Shown piece by piece: positions 25,199 to 34,556 of a stretch of 64,000 nucleotides of DNA (positions are counted from its first letter, which is position 1; every line of letters starts with the position of its first letter). The notes under the pieces were generated by a model. It made no database searches, was not told where the DNA came from, and saw only the letters and a program-made list of their open reading frames with translations. Position numbers and translations under genes: made by a program. The stretch lies in assembly GCA_964580905.1 (NCBI GenBank), contig CAZOLR010000003.1:1-64000 (forward strand). Direction: 5' to 3'. Source of the DNA: G041228335 sp964580905. GTDB taxonomy: Bacteria; Pseudomonadota; Alphaproteobacteria; Puniceispirillales; UBA1172.

Positions 25199-26470
25199 AT
25201 GACCAGATTTTCTGCCTGGAATGTTATTCGCAATGCCTTTAACGGCCAGAAAGGCTGGACGCGGCAATGGCGTGACCCGGAATTGAAGCCGGAATATGAT
25301 ATTGTGGTCGTTGGTGGCGGACTGCACGGGCTGGCAACCGCGTATTACCTTGCCAAAAACCATGGCCTCAGGAATATCGCGGTGCTGGAAAAAGGCTGGC
25401 TTGGTGGCGGCAATGGCGGCCGGAATACCACCATCGTGCGCTCAAACTACGCCCGCCCCGGAAACCGGGAGTTCTACGAACATTCGCTGAAACTCTGGGA
25501 GAATATGAGCCATGATCTGAACTATAATGTGATGTTCAGCCAGCGTTCGCATATCACGCTTCTGCATACGCCGGGGGCCATCGATAACACGGCCCGCAAC
25601 TATAATATCATGCGCAAGACCGGAACTCCGGATACGGAATTATGGGATCTGGACCAGCTTAAGGCGACGGTGCCGCATCTCAATTACAGCCCGGAGGCCC
25701 GGTTTCCGATCATGGCGGCGGCGGTGCAGAAAAGGGCAGGGACCGCCCGTCATGACGCGGTGGCCTGGGGATATGCACGGGCCGCGGACATGCTCGGGGT
25801 CGATATTATCCAGAACTGCGAAGTCACCGGCGTGAGCCGTAAAGCCGGTAAGGTTGTCTCGCTGAGCACGAGTCGCGGGGTGGTGCGGGCTGGAAAAGTC
25901 GGCTTTGCGGTGGCGGGGAATACCTCAAGATTATGGGGGATGGCGGATCTCGGGCGTCTGCCCATTGAATCGCATAAACTTCAGGCGTTTGTTTCGGAGC
26001 CGCTCAAACCCCTTCTGGATCAGGTGGTGGTTTTTGGTGTCGGCGGTGCGCATTTCTATATCTCCCAGTCCGATAAGGGTGGGATGGTCTTTGGTGGTGA
26101 TATCGACTGGTATAAATCCTATGCCCAGCGCGGCAATCTGCCCATTGTTCAGGATGTTGCCGAGGCCGCCATGTCTGTTATGCCCTGCCTTGGGCGGGTG
26201 AAACTGTTGCGGCACTGGTCAGGTGTGATGGATATGTCGATGGACGGGTCTTTCTTCATCTGCAAGACGCCGCTTGATAACCTCTATCTCAACGCGGGCT
26301 GGAACTATGGCGGGTTCAAGGCTAGCCCTGCTTCGGGCTGGTATTTTGCTGATCTCATTGCCAATGACCGGCCGCATCGGGTGGTGGAAAACCATGACCT
26401 CAAACGGTTTGAACGCGGCGTCAATATTGATGAACGCGGCGCTGGCCCTGACCCCAAGCTTCACGGATAA
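25199..26470 (+). CDS. soxB: Sarcosine oxidase subunit beta
   Basis: The flavoprotein subunit of heterotetrameric sarcosine oxidase, which oxidises the N-methyl group of sarcosine. At 423 residues it starts at the ATG at 25199, with GGGAGAG upstream. The dinucleotide fold YDIVVVGGGLHGLATAYYLA is at about residues 33-52. It continues with GWLGGGNGGRNTTIVRSNY, the region that in characterised enzymes also holds the covalent FMN histidine further on. The DAO fold C-terminus LYLNAGWNYGGFKASPASGW is intact. It is followed by soxD, soxA and soxG in the canonical order. Confidence 0.96.
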   Translation: MTRFSAWNVIRNAFNGQKGWTRQWRDPELKPEYDIVVVGGGLHGLATAYYLAKNHGLRNIAVLEKGWLGGGNGGRNTTIVRSNYARPGNREFYEHSLKLWENMSHDLNYNVMFSQRSHITLLHTPGAIDNTARNYNIMRKTGTPDTELWDLDQLKATVPHLNYSPEARFPIMAAAVQKRAGTARHDAVAWGYARAADMLGVDIIQNCEVTGVSRKAGKVVSLSTSRGVVRAGKVGFAVAGNTSRLWGMADLGRLPIESHKLQAFVSEPLKPLLDQVVVFGVGGAHFYISQSDKGGMVFGGDIDWYKSYAQRGNLPIVQDVAEAAMSVMPCLGRVKLLRHWSGVMDMSMDGSFFICKTPLDNLYLNAGWNYGGFKASPASGWYFADLIANDRPHRVVENHDLKRFERGVNIDERGAGPDPKLHG

Positions 26471-26501
26471 GGACAGCGCAGTATGAAGAGGAAAGATTAG
26501 G

Positions 26502-26786
26502 ATGATCCGGATACCCTGTCCCTTCTGCGGTGATCGTGACCATAGCGAATTCAGCTACGGCGGCGATGGATCCATTGAATATCCGCCTCTCGATGCTTCT
26601 GCTGAAGCGTGGCATGACGCGGTCTTCCTGAGGGAGAATATCTGCGGTGTACAGGTGGAAACCTGGCAACATGTGCAGGGTTGCCGCATGTGGCTCCGGG
26701 TGACGCGGGATACAATGACACACGAGATTCATGATGTTAAACCTGCGCATAAGGGATTGGCTAAAGCCCTGGGGGGAAGCAAGTGA
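26502..26786 (+). CDS. soxD: Sarcosine oxidase subunit delta
   Basis: A small zinc-binding subunit of heterotetrameric sarcosine oxidase, 94 residues. The zinc ligands seen in known SoxD proteins are present: Cys6 and Cys9 in IPCPFCGDRD, and His57 and Cys61 in WQHVQGCRMWL. The FSYGGD and LRVTRDTMTHEI segments are also conserved. It lies 31 bases after soxB and overlaps soxA by four bases. Confidence 0.96.
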   Translation: MIRIPCPFCGDRDHSEFSYGGDGSIEYPPLDASAEAWHDAVFLRENICGVQVETWQHVQGCRMWLRVTRDTMTHEIHDVKPAHKGLAKALGGSK

Positions 26787-29740
26787 CGGCACGGCGACTT
26801 CAAAAAGGCGGGCGAATTGATCGCTCAAAGGTGATTGAATTCACCTGGGATGGCAAGCCTCTGACCGGTTATGCCGGGGACACGCTGGCTTCGGCCCTGA
26901 TGGCAAATGGTGAGATGATTTTGGGCCGGAGTTTCAAATATCACCGGCCGCGGGGCATCATGTCGGCGGGTGTAGAGGAATCCGGCGCTATTGTCTCGGT
27001 GGGTTCGGGCAACAGGGTTGAGCCGAACGTCAAGGCAACCATGCAGGAGCTTTTCAGCGGACTGATCGCCACCGGCCAGAATGCCTGGCCAAATGTGCGG
27101 AATGATATCGGTGCTGTTTCAGACTGTTTCAGCCGGTTTTTCGCCGCCGGTTTTTATTACAAGACCTTCATGGGTTTGCCGCCGTTTGAATGGGGCCGGG
27201 GAACAGCTATCTGGATGCAGTATGAAAAACTGATCCGGAAAGCCGCCGGGATGGGACGGGCTTCACGCGAGGCGGATCCGGATGTCTATGATCATGCCCA
27301 TGCGTTCTGTGATGTGCTGGTGGTTGGCTCTGGCCCTGCCGGACTCAATGCGGCGCTGGCGGCGGCCCAAGGCGGTATGGACGTTATACTGGTTGAGCAG
27401 GATTTCGAACTTGGCGGAAATTATCTCAACCAGGCTGATGCGGCGACGGAAAAACACCGGCTTTCCCTCATCCGTGCAGTTGAAAAAGCCGGCGTGAGGA
27501 TCATGACCCGGACAACGGCCTTTGGTCTTTATGATTATGGCACGGCAGGCCTGATTGAACGGGTGACCGATCATCTCTCCTCCCCGCCGGAATATATGCC
27601 GCGGCAACGTTTCTGGACGGTGCGTGCGACGCATACGATTCTGGCAACCGGTGCGCTGGAACGTTCTATGGCGTTCGGTCATAACGACCGGCCCGGGGTG
27701 ATGACGGCGGCGGCAGCACGGGTCTATCTCAACCGTTATGGTATTCTGCCCGGCCAGAAAGTCATCATCGCCACCAATAACGATTCGGTTTATGGCACGG
27801 CAGGAGAACTCGCCGCCGCTGGTGCTGATGTTACCGTGATTGATGCCAGACCTGACGGAGCCGGTGAAACACCTTCCGGCGTGACATGCCGTTTTGGTAT
27901 GGCGCCGCTGGAGGTTATTGGCGGGAAAACGGTTGCCGGTCTTCGCCTTGCCGCCTCAGACGGGTCCGGCTGGAGAGAGGCCGGCCGGCAAGATGGTGAT
28001 CTGCTGCTTGTGTCCGGCGGGTGGTCGCCTGTGGTTAATCTCTTGTCGCATCGCGGGAACAAGCCTGAGTGGAATGCGGAACTAGCCTGTTTTCTGCCCG
28101 GGCCAACCAGGGAGAATATCCATATGGCTGGATCAGCCGCCGGGATCTGGGACGGCGGGGCTTGCGAAGCTTCCGGAAAAGCCGCGGCCGACAAGGCAAT
28201 GGGCAAAAAGGGTAAATCACTTGCTCCGGGGGGATGGACAACCCCGATCCGGCCGGTTTATGAAATTCAGGTCCCGGGCCGGAAAACCAAAAGCTTCGTT
28301 GATTTTCAGCATGACGTGACGGCAAGCGATATCCGCCTTGCGCATCAGGAAGGGTTTGTTTCGGTCGAACACCTCAAACGCTATACCACCCTGGGGATGG
28401 CGACCGATCAGGGGAAGATGGGGAACATCATCGGTCTTGCGCTGATGGCCGAAGCTCTGGGCAAGGATATCCCCGAGGTTGGCACAACACGTTTCCGCCC
28501 GCCATATACGCCTGTTTCCATCGGTGCGCTGGCAGGACGAAATACAGGCGAACATTTCAGGGCCCTGCGCCGCACACCTATGCATGACTGGAACCTCCGT
28601 CAGGGGGCGGTGATGACCCTTGCCGGTGTCTGGCAGCGCCCGTGGTACTATCCGCGGCAGGGCGAGACGATCACCGACGCTTATATCCGCGAGGCCGGAA
28701 CGGTGCGTGATACTGTCGGAATGTGTGATGTCAGCTCACTGGGCAAGATCGCCGTGCAAGGCCCGGATGCGGCGGAATTTCTCAACCGTGTCTATACCAA
28801 TGGTTTTGCGAAACTGCCGGTGGGTAAATCGCGCTACGGGATCATGTTGCGTGATGACGGTATCGTGATGGATGACGGGACAACCTGGCGTCTTGCGGAA
28901 AATGATTTCCTGATGACCACCACCACGACGCATGCCGCCAAGGTAATGGTCTGGCTCGAAGAGCTGTTACAGATACGCTGGCCGGAGCTCAAGGTGCATG
29001 TGTCGTCCGTGTCCGATCAATGGGCGGGGGTTTCGGTGGCGGGGCCGCTTTCAAGGGAGACCATCGCCGCCTGTCTTGAGGATCCGGATGCGGTATCGCG
29101 TGAAAATCTGCCCTTCATGGGTGTGGCCCCCATCAGGATGAAAGGCGGCATAGATGCCAAGATTGCACGTATCAGCTTTTCCGGTGAACTTGCTTTTGAG
29201 GTCTATGTTCCTGCGGCACAGGCTGAGGCGATGATGGATCAGCTTCATGCGGCGGTGCAGGAACGTGGCGGCTGCCTCTATGGATTGGAAGCCCTCGGCA
29301 CGCTCCGGATTGAAAAAGGCCATGTCACCGGAGCGGAGCTCGATGGCCGGGTGACGATTGATGATGCCGGTCTTGGTAAAATGGCATCGACAAAGAAATC
29401 CTATATCGGTTCAGCCTTGCGCCAGCGGCCTGAACTCCTGCGTGAAGACCGGCCGCAACTTGTCGGTATCTTCCCGAAAGACCGCACGCAGACCTTCAAA
29501 GGCGGGGCGCTGTTGTTTAAATATGGCCGGATCAGCGGCTTTGGTGAAGGCTGGATCACCGGCGTCACCCATTCGCCTGCGCTGGGGCACTGGATCGGGA
29601 TCGGGTTTGTTTCAGGCGGATACAAGGCCTGGGAAGGCAAACGCGTGGTGGCAACGGACCCGTTACGGAACAAGGATGTCGAGGTAGAGATTGTCTCCCC
29701 CCATATGTTTGACCCTGATGGAGGGCGGATGCATGGCTAA
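26783..29740 (+). CDS. soxA: Sarcosine oxidase subunit alpha
   Basis: The large subunit (985 residues) of heterotetrameric sarcosine oxidase. An N-terminal ferredoxin-like region (FTWDGKPLTGYAGDTLASAL, SFKYHRPRG) precedes an NAD-binding fold at about residues 175-200 (VVGSGPAGLNAAL). The C-terminal third (about 600-985) is an aminomethyltransferase/GcvT-like domain that passes the one-carbon unit to tetrahydrofolate. Products are glycine, hydrogen peroxide and, with folate, methylene-THF. It overlaps soxD and soxG. The length and order of domains are normal. Confidence 0.96.
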   Translation: MTARRLQKGGRIDRSKVIEFTWDGKPLTGYAGDTLASALMANGEMILGRSFKYHRPRGIMSAGVEESGAIVSVGSGNRVEPNVKATMQELFSGLIATGQNAWPNVRNDIGAVSDCFSRFFAAGFYYKTFMGLPPFEWGRGTAIWMQYEKLIRKAAGMGRASREADPDVYDHAHAFCDVLVVGSGPAGLNAALAAAQGGMDVILVEQDFELGGNYLNQADAATEKHRLSLIRAVEKAGVRIMTRTTAFGLYDYGTAGLIERVTDHLSSPPEYMPRQRFWTVRATHTILATGALERSMAFGHNDRPGVMTAAAARVYLNRYGILPGQKVIIATNNDSVYGTAGELAAAGADVTVIDARPDGAGETPSGVTCRFGMAPLEVIGGKTVAGLRLAASDGSGWREAGRQDGDLLLVSGGWSPVVNLLSHRGNKPEWNAELACFLPGPTRENIHMAGSAAGIWDGGACEASGKAAADKAMGKKGKSLAPGGWTTPIRPVYEIQVPGRKTKSFVDFQHDVTASDIRLAHQEGFVSVEHLKRYTTLGMATDQGKMGNIIGLALMAEALGKDIPEVGTTRFRPPYTPVSIGALAGRNTGEHFRALRRTPMHDWNLRQGAVMTLAGVWQRPWYYPRQGETITDAYIREAGTVRDTVGMCDVSSLGKIAVQGPDAAEFLNRVYTNGFAKLPVGKSRYGIMLRDDGIVMDDGTTWRLAENDFLMTTTTTHAAKVMVWLEELLQIRWPELKVHVSSVSDQWAGVSVAGPLSRETIAACLEDPDAVSRENLPFMGVAPIRMKGGIDAKIARISFSGELAFEVYVPAAQAEAMMDQLHAAVQERGGCLYGLEALGTLRIEKGHVTGAELDGRVTIDDAGLGKMASTKKSYIGSALRQRPELLREDRPQLVGIFPKDRTQTFKGGALLFKYGRISGFGEGWITGVTHSPALGHWIGIGFVSGGYKAWEGKRVVATDPLRNKDVEVEIVSPHMFDPDGGRMHG

Positions 29741-30305
29741 ATCAGTATCAGCACTGCACGGGCATATGAAAAAGGGCAGATACGGGGCGGCCGGAAAGGC
29801 TGGCGTTATCATTAAAGAAGTGGCGGTTGCATCGCTCATCCAGATATCGTCATGGCCGGATTCAGTCCCTGACAATGAAAAGGTTGCGGCCAAATCAGCA
29901 GGGCTGCGTGCAGCGCCCGGGCCGGGCAAGGTCAAGAGAGGGAAGAAGAGCGATCTCCTGCGGATTGAGCCGCTCAAATGGTGGGTGATCTCGGATCACG
30001 GGGAAATTACCCTTCCGTCCGTTGCAGCTGAAAAAGGGATGGTGCTCGATCTGTCTTCATCGAAAACCTGGCTGAAGATCAGCGGGTCACAGGCGGCACA
30101 CCTGCTGAACCATTTTCTGCCGCTGGATTTCAGGAAAGATGTGTTTTCGGAAAACGATGTTGCCAGCACCGGCTTTCATCATATCGGGGTGACGGTATGG
30201 CGCGACGAGGACGGGTTCAACCTGCTCCTGCCGCGCAGTTTTGCCCTCTCGCTATGGGAGTTGCTTGAGGCCAGCGCCCTTCAATACGGACTTGAGGTGA
30301 AATAA
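29733..30305 (+). CDS. soxG: Sarcosine oxidase subunit gamma
   Basis: 190 residues when started at the ATG at 29733, seven bases after GGAGGG (29720-29725); this overlaps the soxA end by eight bases. The C-terminal half shows the GcvT-like fold seen in SoxG: VLDLSSSKTWLKISGSQAAHLLNHFLPLDF and FHHIGVTVWRDEDGFNLLLPRSFALSLWELL. The N-terminal part is variable. As in other sox operons it is the last subunit. An M20 amidohydrolase gene follows six bases later. Confidence 0.9.
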   Translation: MAKSVSALHGHMKKGRYGAAGKAGVIIKEVAVASLIQISSWPDSVPDNEKVAAKSAGLRAAPGPGKVKRGKKSDLLRIEPLKWWVISDHGEITLPSVAAEKGMVLDLSSSKTWLKISGSQAAHLLNHFLPLDFRKDVFSENDVASTGFHHIGVTVWRDEDGFNLLLPRSFALSLWELLEASALQYGLEVK

Positions 30306-30311
30306 CCGGAC

Positions 30312-31457
30312 GTGAGCGCATTTTCAGATAAACTGACCGCACTCAGGCGTGATTTCCATCTTCACCCTGAGCTCGGGTTTGAAGAACACCGGACCCGTGC
30401 CAGGGTTGCGGAAATTCTTCGTGGTCTCGGGCTTGAGGTCCATGAAGGAGTCGGCGTTGTCGGTATTCTCAGAAACGGTTCGGGGAACAGGGCCATTGCG
30501 CTCAGGGCTGATATGGATGCCCTGCCTGTTCAGGAGACCAGCACGCACGGATATGTTTCCACCAACCCTGGCGTCATGCATGCCTGCGGACATGATGGAC
30601 ATACAACCATGCTTCTGGGTGCCGCCGAGTTGCTGAGCCAGACACCTGATTTTGATGGCACGGTGGTATTTATTTTCCAGCCCAACGAAGAACATGGTCT
30701 CGGTGCAAAGGCAATGATCGACGAAGGCGTTCTTGAGCGGTTTCCGGTGGATGAAATCTACGCCATCCATAATCTGCCCGGCGCACCCCTTGGTCAGGTT
30801 TCAACCAGGCCAGGGCAGATCTGTAACAGTGAAAGCCTGTTTGAGATCAGGATAAAGGGGCAGGGCGGGCATGCCTCCATGCCGCAGGTTGGGGTTGATG
30901 CGATAACCGTTGGGGCTGAACTCGTGCTGGCCTTACAGACCATTGTGTCGCGCAAACTTTCCCCCGGGGCAGGTGCAGTGGTTTCGGTAACCGAATTCCT
31001 CACCGACGGATGCCGGAACGTTTTGCCGGGTCATGCGACGCTGAAAGGCGATGTGAGGGCAAGACAGCCGCAGGACCGGGAGATGGTTGAACGCTTCATG
31101 CGGCAGATAACCGACGGCGTCGCGGCAACACACGGCATTGAGGCCAGCATGGATTTCAATGCGGATTTTATCGAGACGATCAATTCCGAAGAGCCGACCG
31201 AAGCGGTCATTCGTTCAGCTGAAAAGGCGGGGCTTGACGTTATCGGGGATCGTCAGCCGATGAGCTTTTCCGAAGATTTCGCCCAGTTCAGCCAGGCTGT
31301 TCCCGGGTGTTTCCTGCTTCTAGGTAATGGGGAAGAAGGGCCGCATGGTCAGCCATTGCACGCATCGGATTATGATTTCAATGATGCGTTGCTCCCCATC
31401 GGCGCCGGTTTCTGGCAATCTCTTGTGCGTGACCGTCTTCCTTTGTCAAAAGGCTAG
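30312..31457 (+). CDS. M20 family amidohydrolase (hippurate/N-acyl amino acid hydrolase-like)
   Basis: 381 residues with the M20D layout: a catalytic domain with HACGHDGHTTMLLGAAELL at about residues 95-113, the metal-ligand glutamates in FQPNEEHGLGAKAMI, and a lid/dimerisation domain starting at GQGGHASMPQVGVDAI. The C-terminal histidine sits in GPHGQPLHASDYDFND. Enzymes of this group cleave N-acyl, N-carbamoyl or indole-conjugated amino acids. The start is a GTG at 30312. Its position six bases after soxG implies co-transcription, which suggests release of sarcosine or a related N-methylated amino acid; the substrate is unproven. Confidence 0.88.
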   Translation: MSAFSDKLTALRRDFHLHPELGFEEHRTRARVAEILRGLGLEVHEGVGVVGILRNGSGNRAIALRADMDALPVQETSTHGYVSTNPGVMHACGHDGHTTMLLGAAELLSQTPDFDGTVVFIFQPNEEHGLGAKAMIDEGVLERFPVDEIYAIHNLPGAPLGQVSTRPGQICNSESLFEIRIKGQGGHASMPQVGVDAITVGAELVLALQTIVSRKLSPGAGAVVSVTEFLTDGCRNVLPGHATLKGDVRARQPQDREMVERFMRQITDGVAATHGIEASMDFNADFIETINSEEPTEAVIRSAEKAGLDVIGDRQPMSFSEDFAQFSQAVPGCFLLLGNGEEGPHGQPLHASDYDFNDALLPIGAGFWQSLVRDRLPLSKG

Positions 31458-31478
31458 TCTTTCCTCGTAACGCGCCGT

Positions 31479-31507
31479 TTGACCTTCGTCTTATCTTGAG
31501 TTACAAG
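31479..31507 (+). promoter_or_regulatory. Sigma70-type promoter for tRNA-Pro
   Basis: TTGACC (31479-31484) and TACAAG (31502-31507) are separated by 17 bases. The predicted transcript starts about ten bases before the tRNA. Each hexamer keeps most of its consensus. Confidence 0.6.
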
Positions 31508-31523
31508 CTCTAGGTAATGGTCT

Positions 31524-31600
31524 CGGAGTGTAGCGCAGCCTGGTAGCGCACCATACTGGGGGTGTGGGGGTCGTGGGTTCAAATCCCGCCACTCCGACCA
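31524..31600 (+). tRNA. tRNA-Pro (GGG anticodon)
   Basis: 77 bases including an encoded CCA. Acceptor arms CGGAGTG and CACTCCG pair exactly, the D-loop region is AGCGCAGCCTGGTAGCGCA, and the T arm is GTGGG-TTCAAAT-CCCGC. The anticodon loop CTGGGGG gives anticodon GGG, reading CCC and CCU. It sits alone between the sarcosine cluster and a gamma-glutamyltransferase gene. Confidence 0.96.
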
Positions 31601-31766
31601 TTAAATTTTGTTTTCATCCAGCATTTTTTAGCATCTTTACGACTCATGCCGTATGTTTATGGCAAGGTGTTTTTGTTTATCCGTGCTGATGTATGTTTTT
31701 CCTGAAAGTTTTTACGGCACAGTCATGTTTGCATCCGAGACACTATTGATAAAAAGGAACGCATAA

Positions 31767-33503
31767 TTGAAAAAACATATCTTCTTTCTGGTGATTTTGA
31801 TCGCCGGTTGCTTTATGGGGGTGGCTTACGGAGATGACGTTGCCACTTCACTTGAGCTGAAAGAGCAGGGGCGGCCGGTTCTTGCAAAAAACTGGATGAT
31901 TTCCGCGGCCAATCCCTATGCGGTAATGGCCGGTGCCGATATTCTTGCAAAAGGAGGTTCTGCTGCCGATGCCATGGTCGCTGTCCAGAGCGTGCTGGGG
32001 CTGGTGGAGCCGCAGAGTTCAGGCCTTGGGGGCGGGGCTTTCCTTGTCTGGTTTGATGCAGAAAGCCAGCAGATCACCACGCTGGATGGCAGGGAAACAG
32101 CGTCACGTCATGTCACGCCGGAACTTTTTCAGGATGAAACCGGTGAGCCGCTGAAATTCTTTGATGCGGTGGTGGGGGGACGGTCAGTAGGTGTGCCTGC
32201 AATACCGGCCCTCATGCTTGAGGCGCATCAGCGTTGGGGAAAACTTGACTGGGCCAGGCTTTTCGCGGACGGCATCACACTTGCCGACAAGGGTTTTGTG
32301 ATCTCACCAAGGCTGGCGATGCTGGTGGCGTGGGATCAGAAACGTCTGTCCAGATATGATGCGGCGGCAAGTTATTTCTTCCCCGATGGAAATCCTGTTG
32401 AGGCTGGCCAGATACTAAAAAATACTGATTATGCCCGGACATTGCGGTCAATCGCATCGGATCAGGGGTATTCTTTTTATCATGGCCCCATAGCGGAAGA
32501 TATTGTCGCGACGGTCCGGTCCGCTGAGGGAAACCCCGGGAGGCTGGATCTCATCGACCTTGCGGCCTATCAGGTCAAGGAAAGGCCGGCTGTCTGCATG
32601 GATTATCGAGGCTTTGAGGTTTGTGGCATGGGCCCCCCATCTTCCGGCGGGCTCACCGTTGGTCAGATATTGGGAATGCTTGAAAGCTATGATCTTTCCC
32701 GAATGGGCCCTGCATCAGCCGAAGCCTGGCGCCTGATCGGCGATGCGTCGCGTCTGGCTTTTGCGGATCGTGGAAGATATATGGCCGATAGTGATTATGT
32801 TCCCGTGCCGGTGGATGGACTCCTTAACAAGGGGTATCTCAAGGCTCGTTCCTCGTTGCTGGATCGTGAAAATGCCCTTGAAGATGCCCAGCCCGGATCA
32901 CCTTCTTTTGATGCCGCGTCTCTCTTGGCGGATGACGAGAGCATTGAGATGCCGTCGACGTCACATTTTTCCATCATTGATCAGTATGGCAATGCGTTAT
33001 CCATGACCACCACTATCGAAAATGTCTTTGGCTCAAGGCTGATGACCAAAGGTGGATTTCTTCTCAACAACGAGATGACGGATTTCTCGTTTCGATCACA
33101 TAAGGATGGTGTGCCTGTCGCCAACAGGGTTGAGCCGGGGAAAAGGCCGCGTTCTTCCATGGCGCCGACCATTCTGCTCAAAGACGGAAAGCCTGTTCTG
33201 GTGATCGGCTCACCCGGCGGCAGCAGAATTATCGGTTATGTGGCGCAAGCGATTATTGCGCATGTGGATTGGGGGATGGATGTTCAGCAGGCCGTGTCCA
33301 TGCCACATCTGGTGAACAGGTTCGGAACCTTTGATCTGGAAAAAAGCACAAAGGCTGAGGCCATGGCAGATGAGCTTTCCGCGAAAGGTTTCAAGGTCAG
33401 GTCACGATCCCTCAATTCAGGTCTTCACGCGATTGCCGTTACGGAACACGGGCTTGAAGGCGGGGCGGATCCGCGCCGTGAAGGTGTTGCCATCGGTAAT
33501 TGA
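31767..33503 (+). CDS. ggt: Gamma-glutamyltransferase, secreted
   Basis: A 578-residue Ntn-hydrolase precursor with an N-terminal signal peptide (IFFLVILIAGCFMGVAYG). It cleaves and transfers gamma-glutamyl groups from glutathione and related peptides in the periplasm. The chain would autoprocess before Thr398 in PSTSHFSIIDQYGNALSMT, the family nucleophile. Substrate-binding SPGGSRII and RPRSSMAPT are present. The start is a TTG at 31767 with AAAGGA eight bases before. It is distinct from the cytoplasmic-type paralogue at 36.1 kb. Confidence 0.93.
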   Translation: MKKHIFFLVILIAGCFMGVAYGDDVATSLELKEQGRPVLAKNWMISAANPYAVMAGADILAKGGSAADAMVAVQSVLGLVEPQSSGLGGGAFLVWFDAESQQITTLDGRETASRHVTPELFQDETGEPLKFFDAVVGGRSVGVPAIPALMLEAHQRWGKLDWARLFADGITLADKGFVISPRLAMLVAWDQKRLSRYDAAASYFFPDGNPVEAGQILKNTDYARTLRSIASDQGYSFYHGPIAEDIVATVRSAEGNPGRLDLIDLAAYQVKERPAVCMDYRGFEVCGMGPPSSGGLTVGQILGMLESYDLSRMGPASAEAWRLIGDASRLAFADRGRYMADSDYVPVPVDGLLNKGYLKARSSLLDRENALEDAQPGSPSFDAASLLADDESIEMPSTSHFSIIDQYGNALSMTTTIENVFGSRLMTKGGFLLNNEMTDFSFRSHKDGVPVANRVEPGKRPRSSMAPTILLKDGKPVLVIGSPGGSRIIGYVAQAIIAHVDWGMDVQQAVSMPHLVNRFGTFDLEKSTKAEAMADELSAKGFKVRSRSLNSGLHAIAVTEHGLEGGADPRREGVAIGN

Positions 33504-33553
33504 TACGATGCCGGGTTGCTTGTGCCAAATAGATTGGCGTGGAAAGCCATTGC

Positions 33554-33625
33554 GGTGTATAAGAATGACACCAATCTTTTTGACTGAGCAGATTAAAGGT
33601 TCCGTTTGTGTCACCAACCTTTTTT
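33554..33625 (+). terminator. Two tandem terminator-like hairpins after ggt
   Basis: The first has GGTGT (33554-33558) pairing with ACACC (33568-33572), followed by AATCTTTTT. The second has AAAGGTT (33595-33601) pairing with AACCTTT (33616-33622), followed by a T run. Either could end the ggt transcript. No gene is seen in the surrounding 33504-33689 gap. Confidence 0.55.
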
Positions 33626-33689
33626 CTATCCTGAATAAACCAACCGCTTGCCTCCATGGGTCATCGTGACCTGATGAACAGGTCCTGAG

Positions 33690-34556
33690 ATGAAACCACT
33701 TGATTATCTGCTCTATGGTTTAACCATCTTTGGCTGGTCCACCAGCTGGCTTGCGCTTAAATGGCAACTTGGCGTGGTCGCGCCGGAAGTATCCTTGTTC
33801 TGGCGTTTCGCAGCGGCGGCCGTGTTGATGTTTGTCATCACCCGCGCTCTCGGCAAGCGGATCTGGATACCGCTCAACCAGCACTGGAGGGTGGCCGGGC
33901 TGGGCCTGTGCCTGTTCAGTCTGAATTTCACGCTTTTTTACTATGGCGGGCTGAATAACACATCCGGTCTTCTTGCCGTGGTGTTTTCGATGGCCTCGAT
34001 CATAATCATGCTGATGGTTGCCGCCATCAGCAGGTCCTGGCCAAGGCATGAGCATCTTATCGCCGCGCTGATGGGGTTTTGCGGCGTTGGTCTGCTCTAT
34101 GCGCCTGAACTTCAGGTCAATGAAGATATTGTGTTCAGCTTTATTCTCTGCCTGATGGGGACACTTGTGTTTTCTGTCGGGAATATTCTGTCTGCCTCAG
34201 CCCAGCGTAGCGGATTGCCCGTGATGGCAACGAACTGCTGGGGTATGGTTTATGGGGCGAGTTATCTTGGCCTTACCGGACTTGTCCGCGGTGATGAATT
34301 TATCATGGAGCCGACACTGACCTATATCGGCGGCCTGATCTGGCTGATTGTCATATCAACGGTGATTTCGTTCACCGCTTATCTTATGCTGGTCGGGCGC
34401 ATTGGTCCGGGCCGTGCCGGTTATGCCACGGTCGTCTTTCCGGTGTTTGCACTGCTGATATCGTCGGTCATGGAAAGCTATGACTGGTCACTGATGGCAC
34501 TGGCCGGCATCGCACTTGTTGCCGGCGGCAATATCATCATGGCCAGAATCCGCTAA
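33690..34556 (+). CDS. EamA/DMT family transporter
   Basis: 288 residues with about ten hydrophobic segments in two EamA repeats, opening with LLYGLTIFGWSTSWLALKWQLG and including LFSLNFTLFYYGGLNNTSGLLAVVFS in the first repeat and TAYLMLVGRIGPGRAGYATVVFPVFALLIS in the second. The fold exports or imports small metabolites such as amino acids; the substrate cannot be told. Its 3' end overlaps the convergent DUF3429 gene by four bases. Confidence 0.88.
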   Translation: MKPLDYLLYGLTIFGWSTSWLALKWQLGVVAPEVSLFWRFAAAAVLMFVITRALGKRIWIPLNQHWRVAGLGLCLFSLNFTLFYYGGLNNTSGLLAVVFSMASIIIMLMVAAISRSWPRHEHLIAALMGFCGVGLLYAPELQVNEDIVFSFILCLMGTLVFSVGNILSASAQRSGLPVMATNCWGMVYGASYLGLTGLVRGDEFIMEPTLTYIGGLIWLIVISTVISFTAYLMLVGRIGPGRAGYATVVFPVFALLISSVMESYDWSLMALAGIALVAGGNIIMARIR

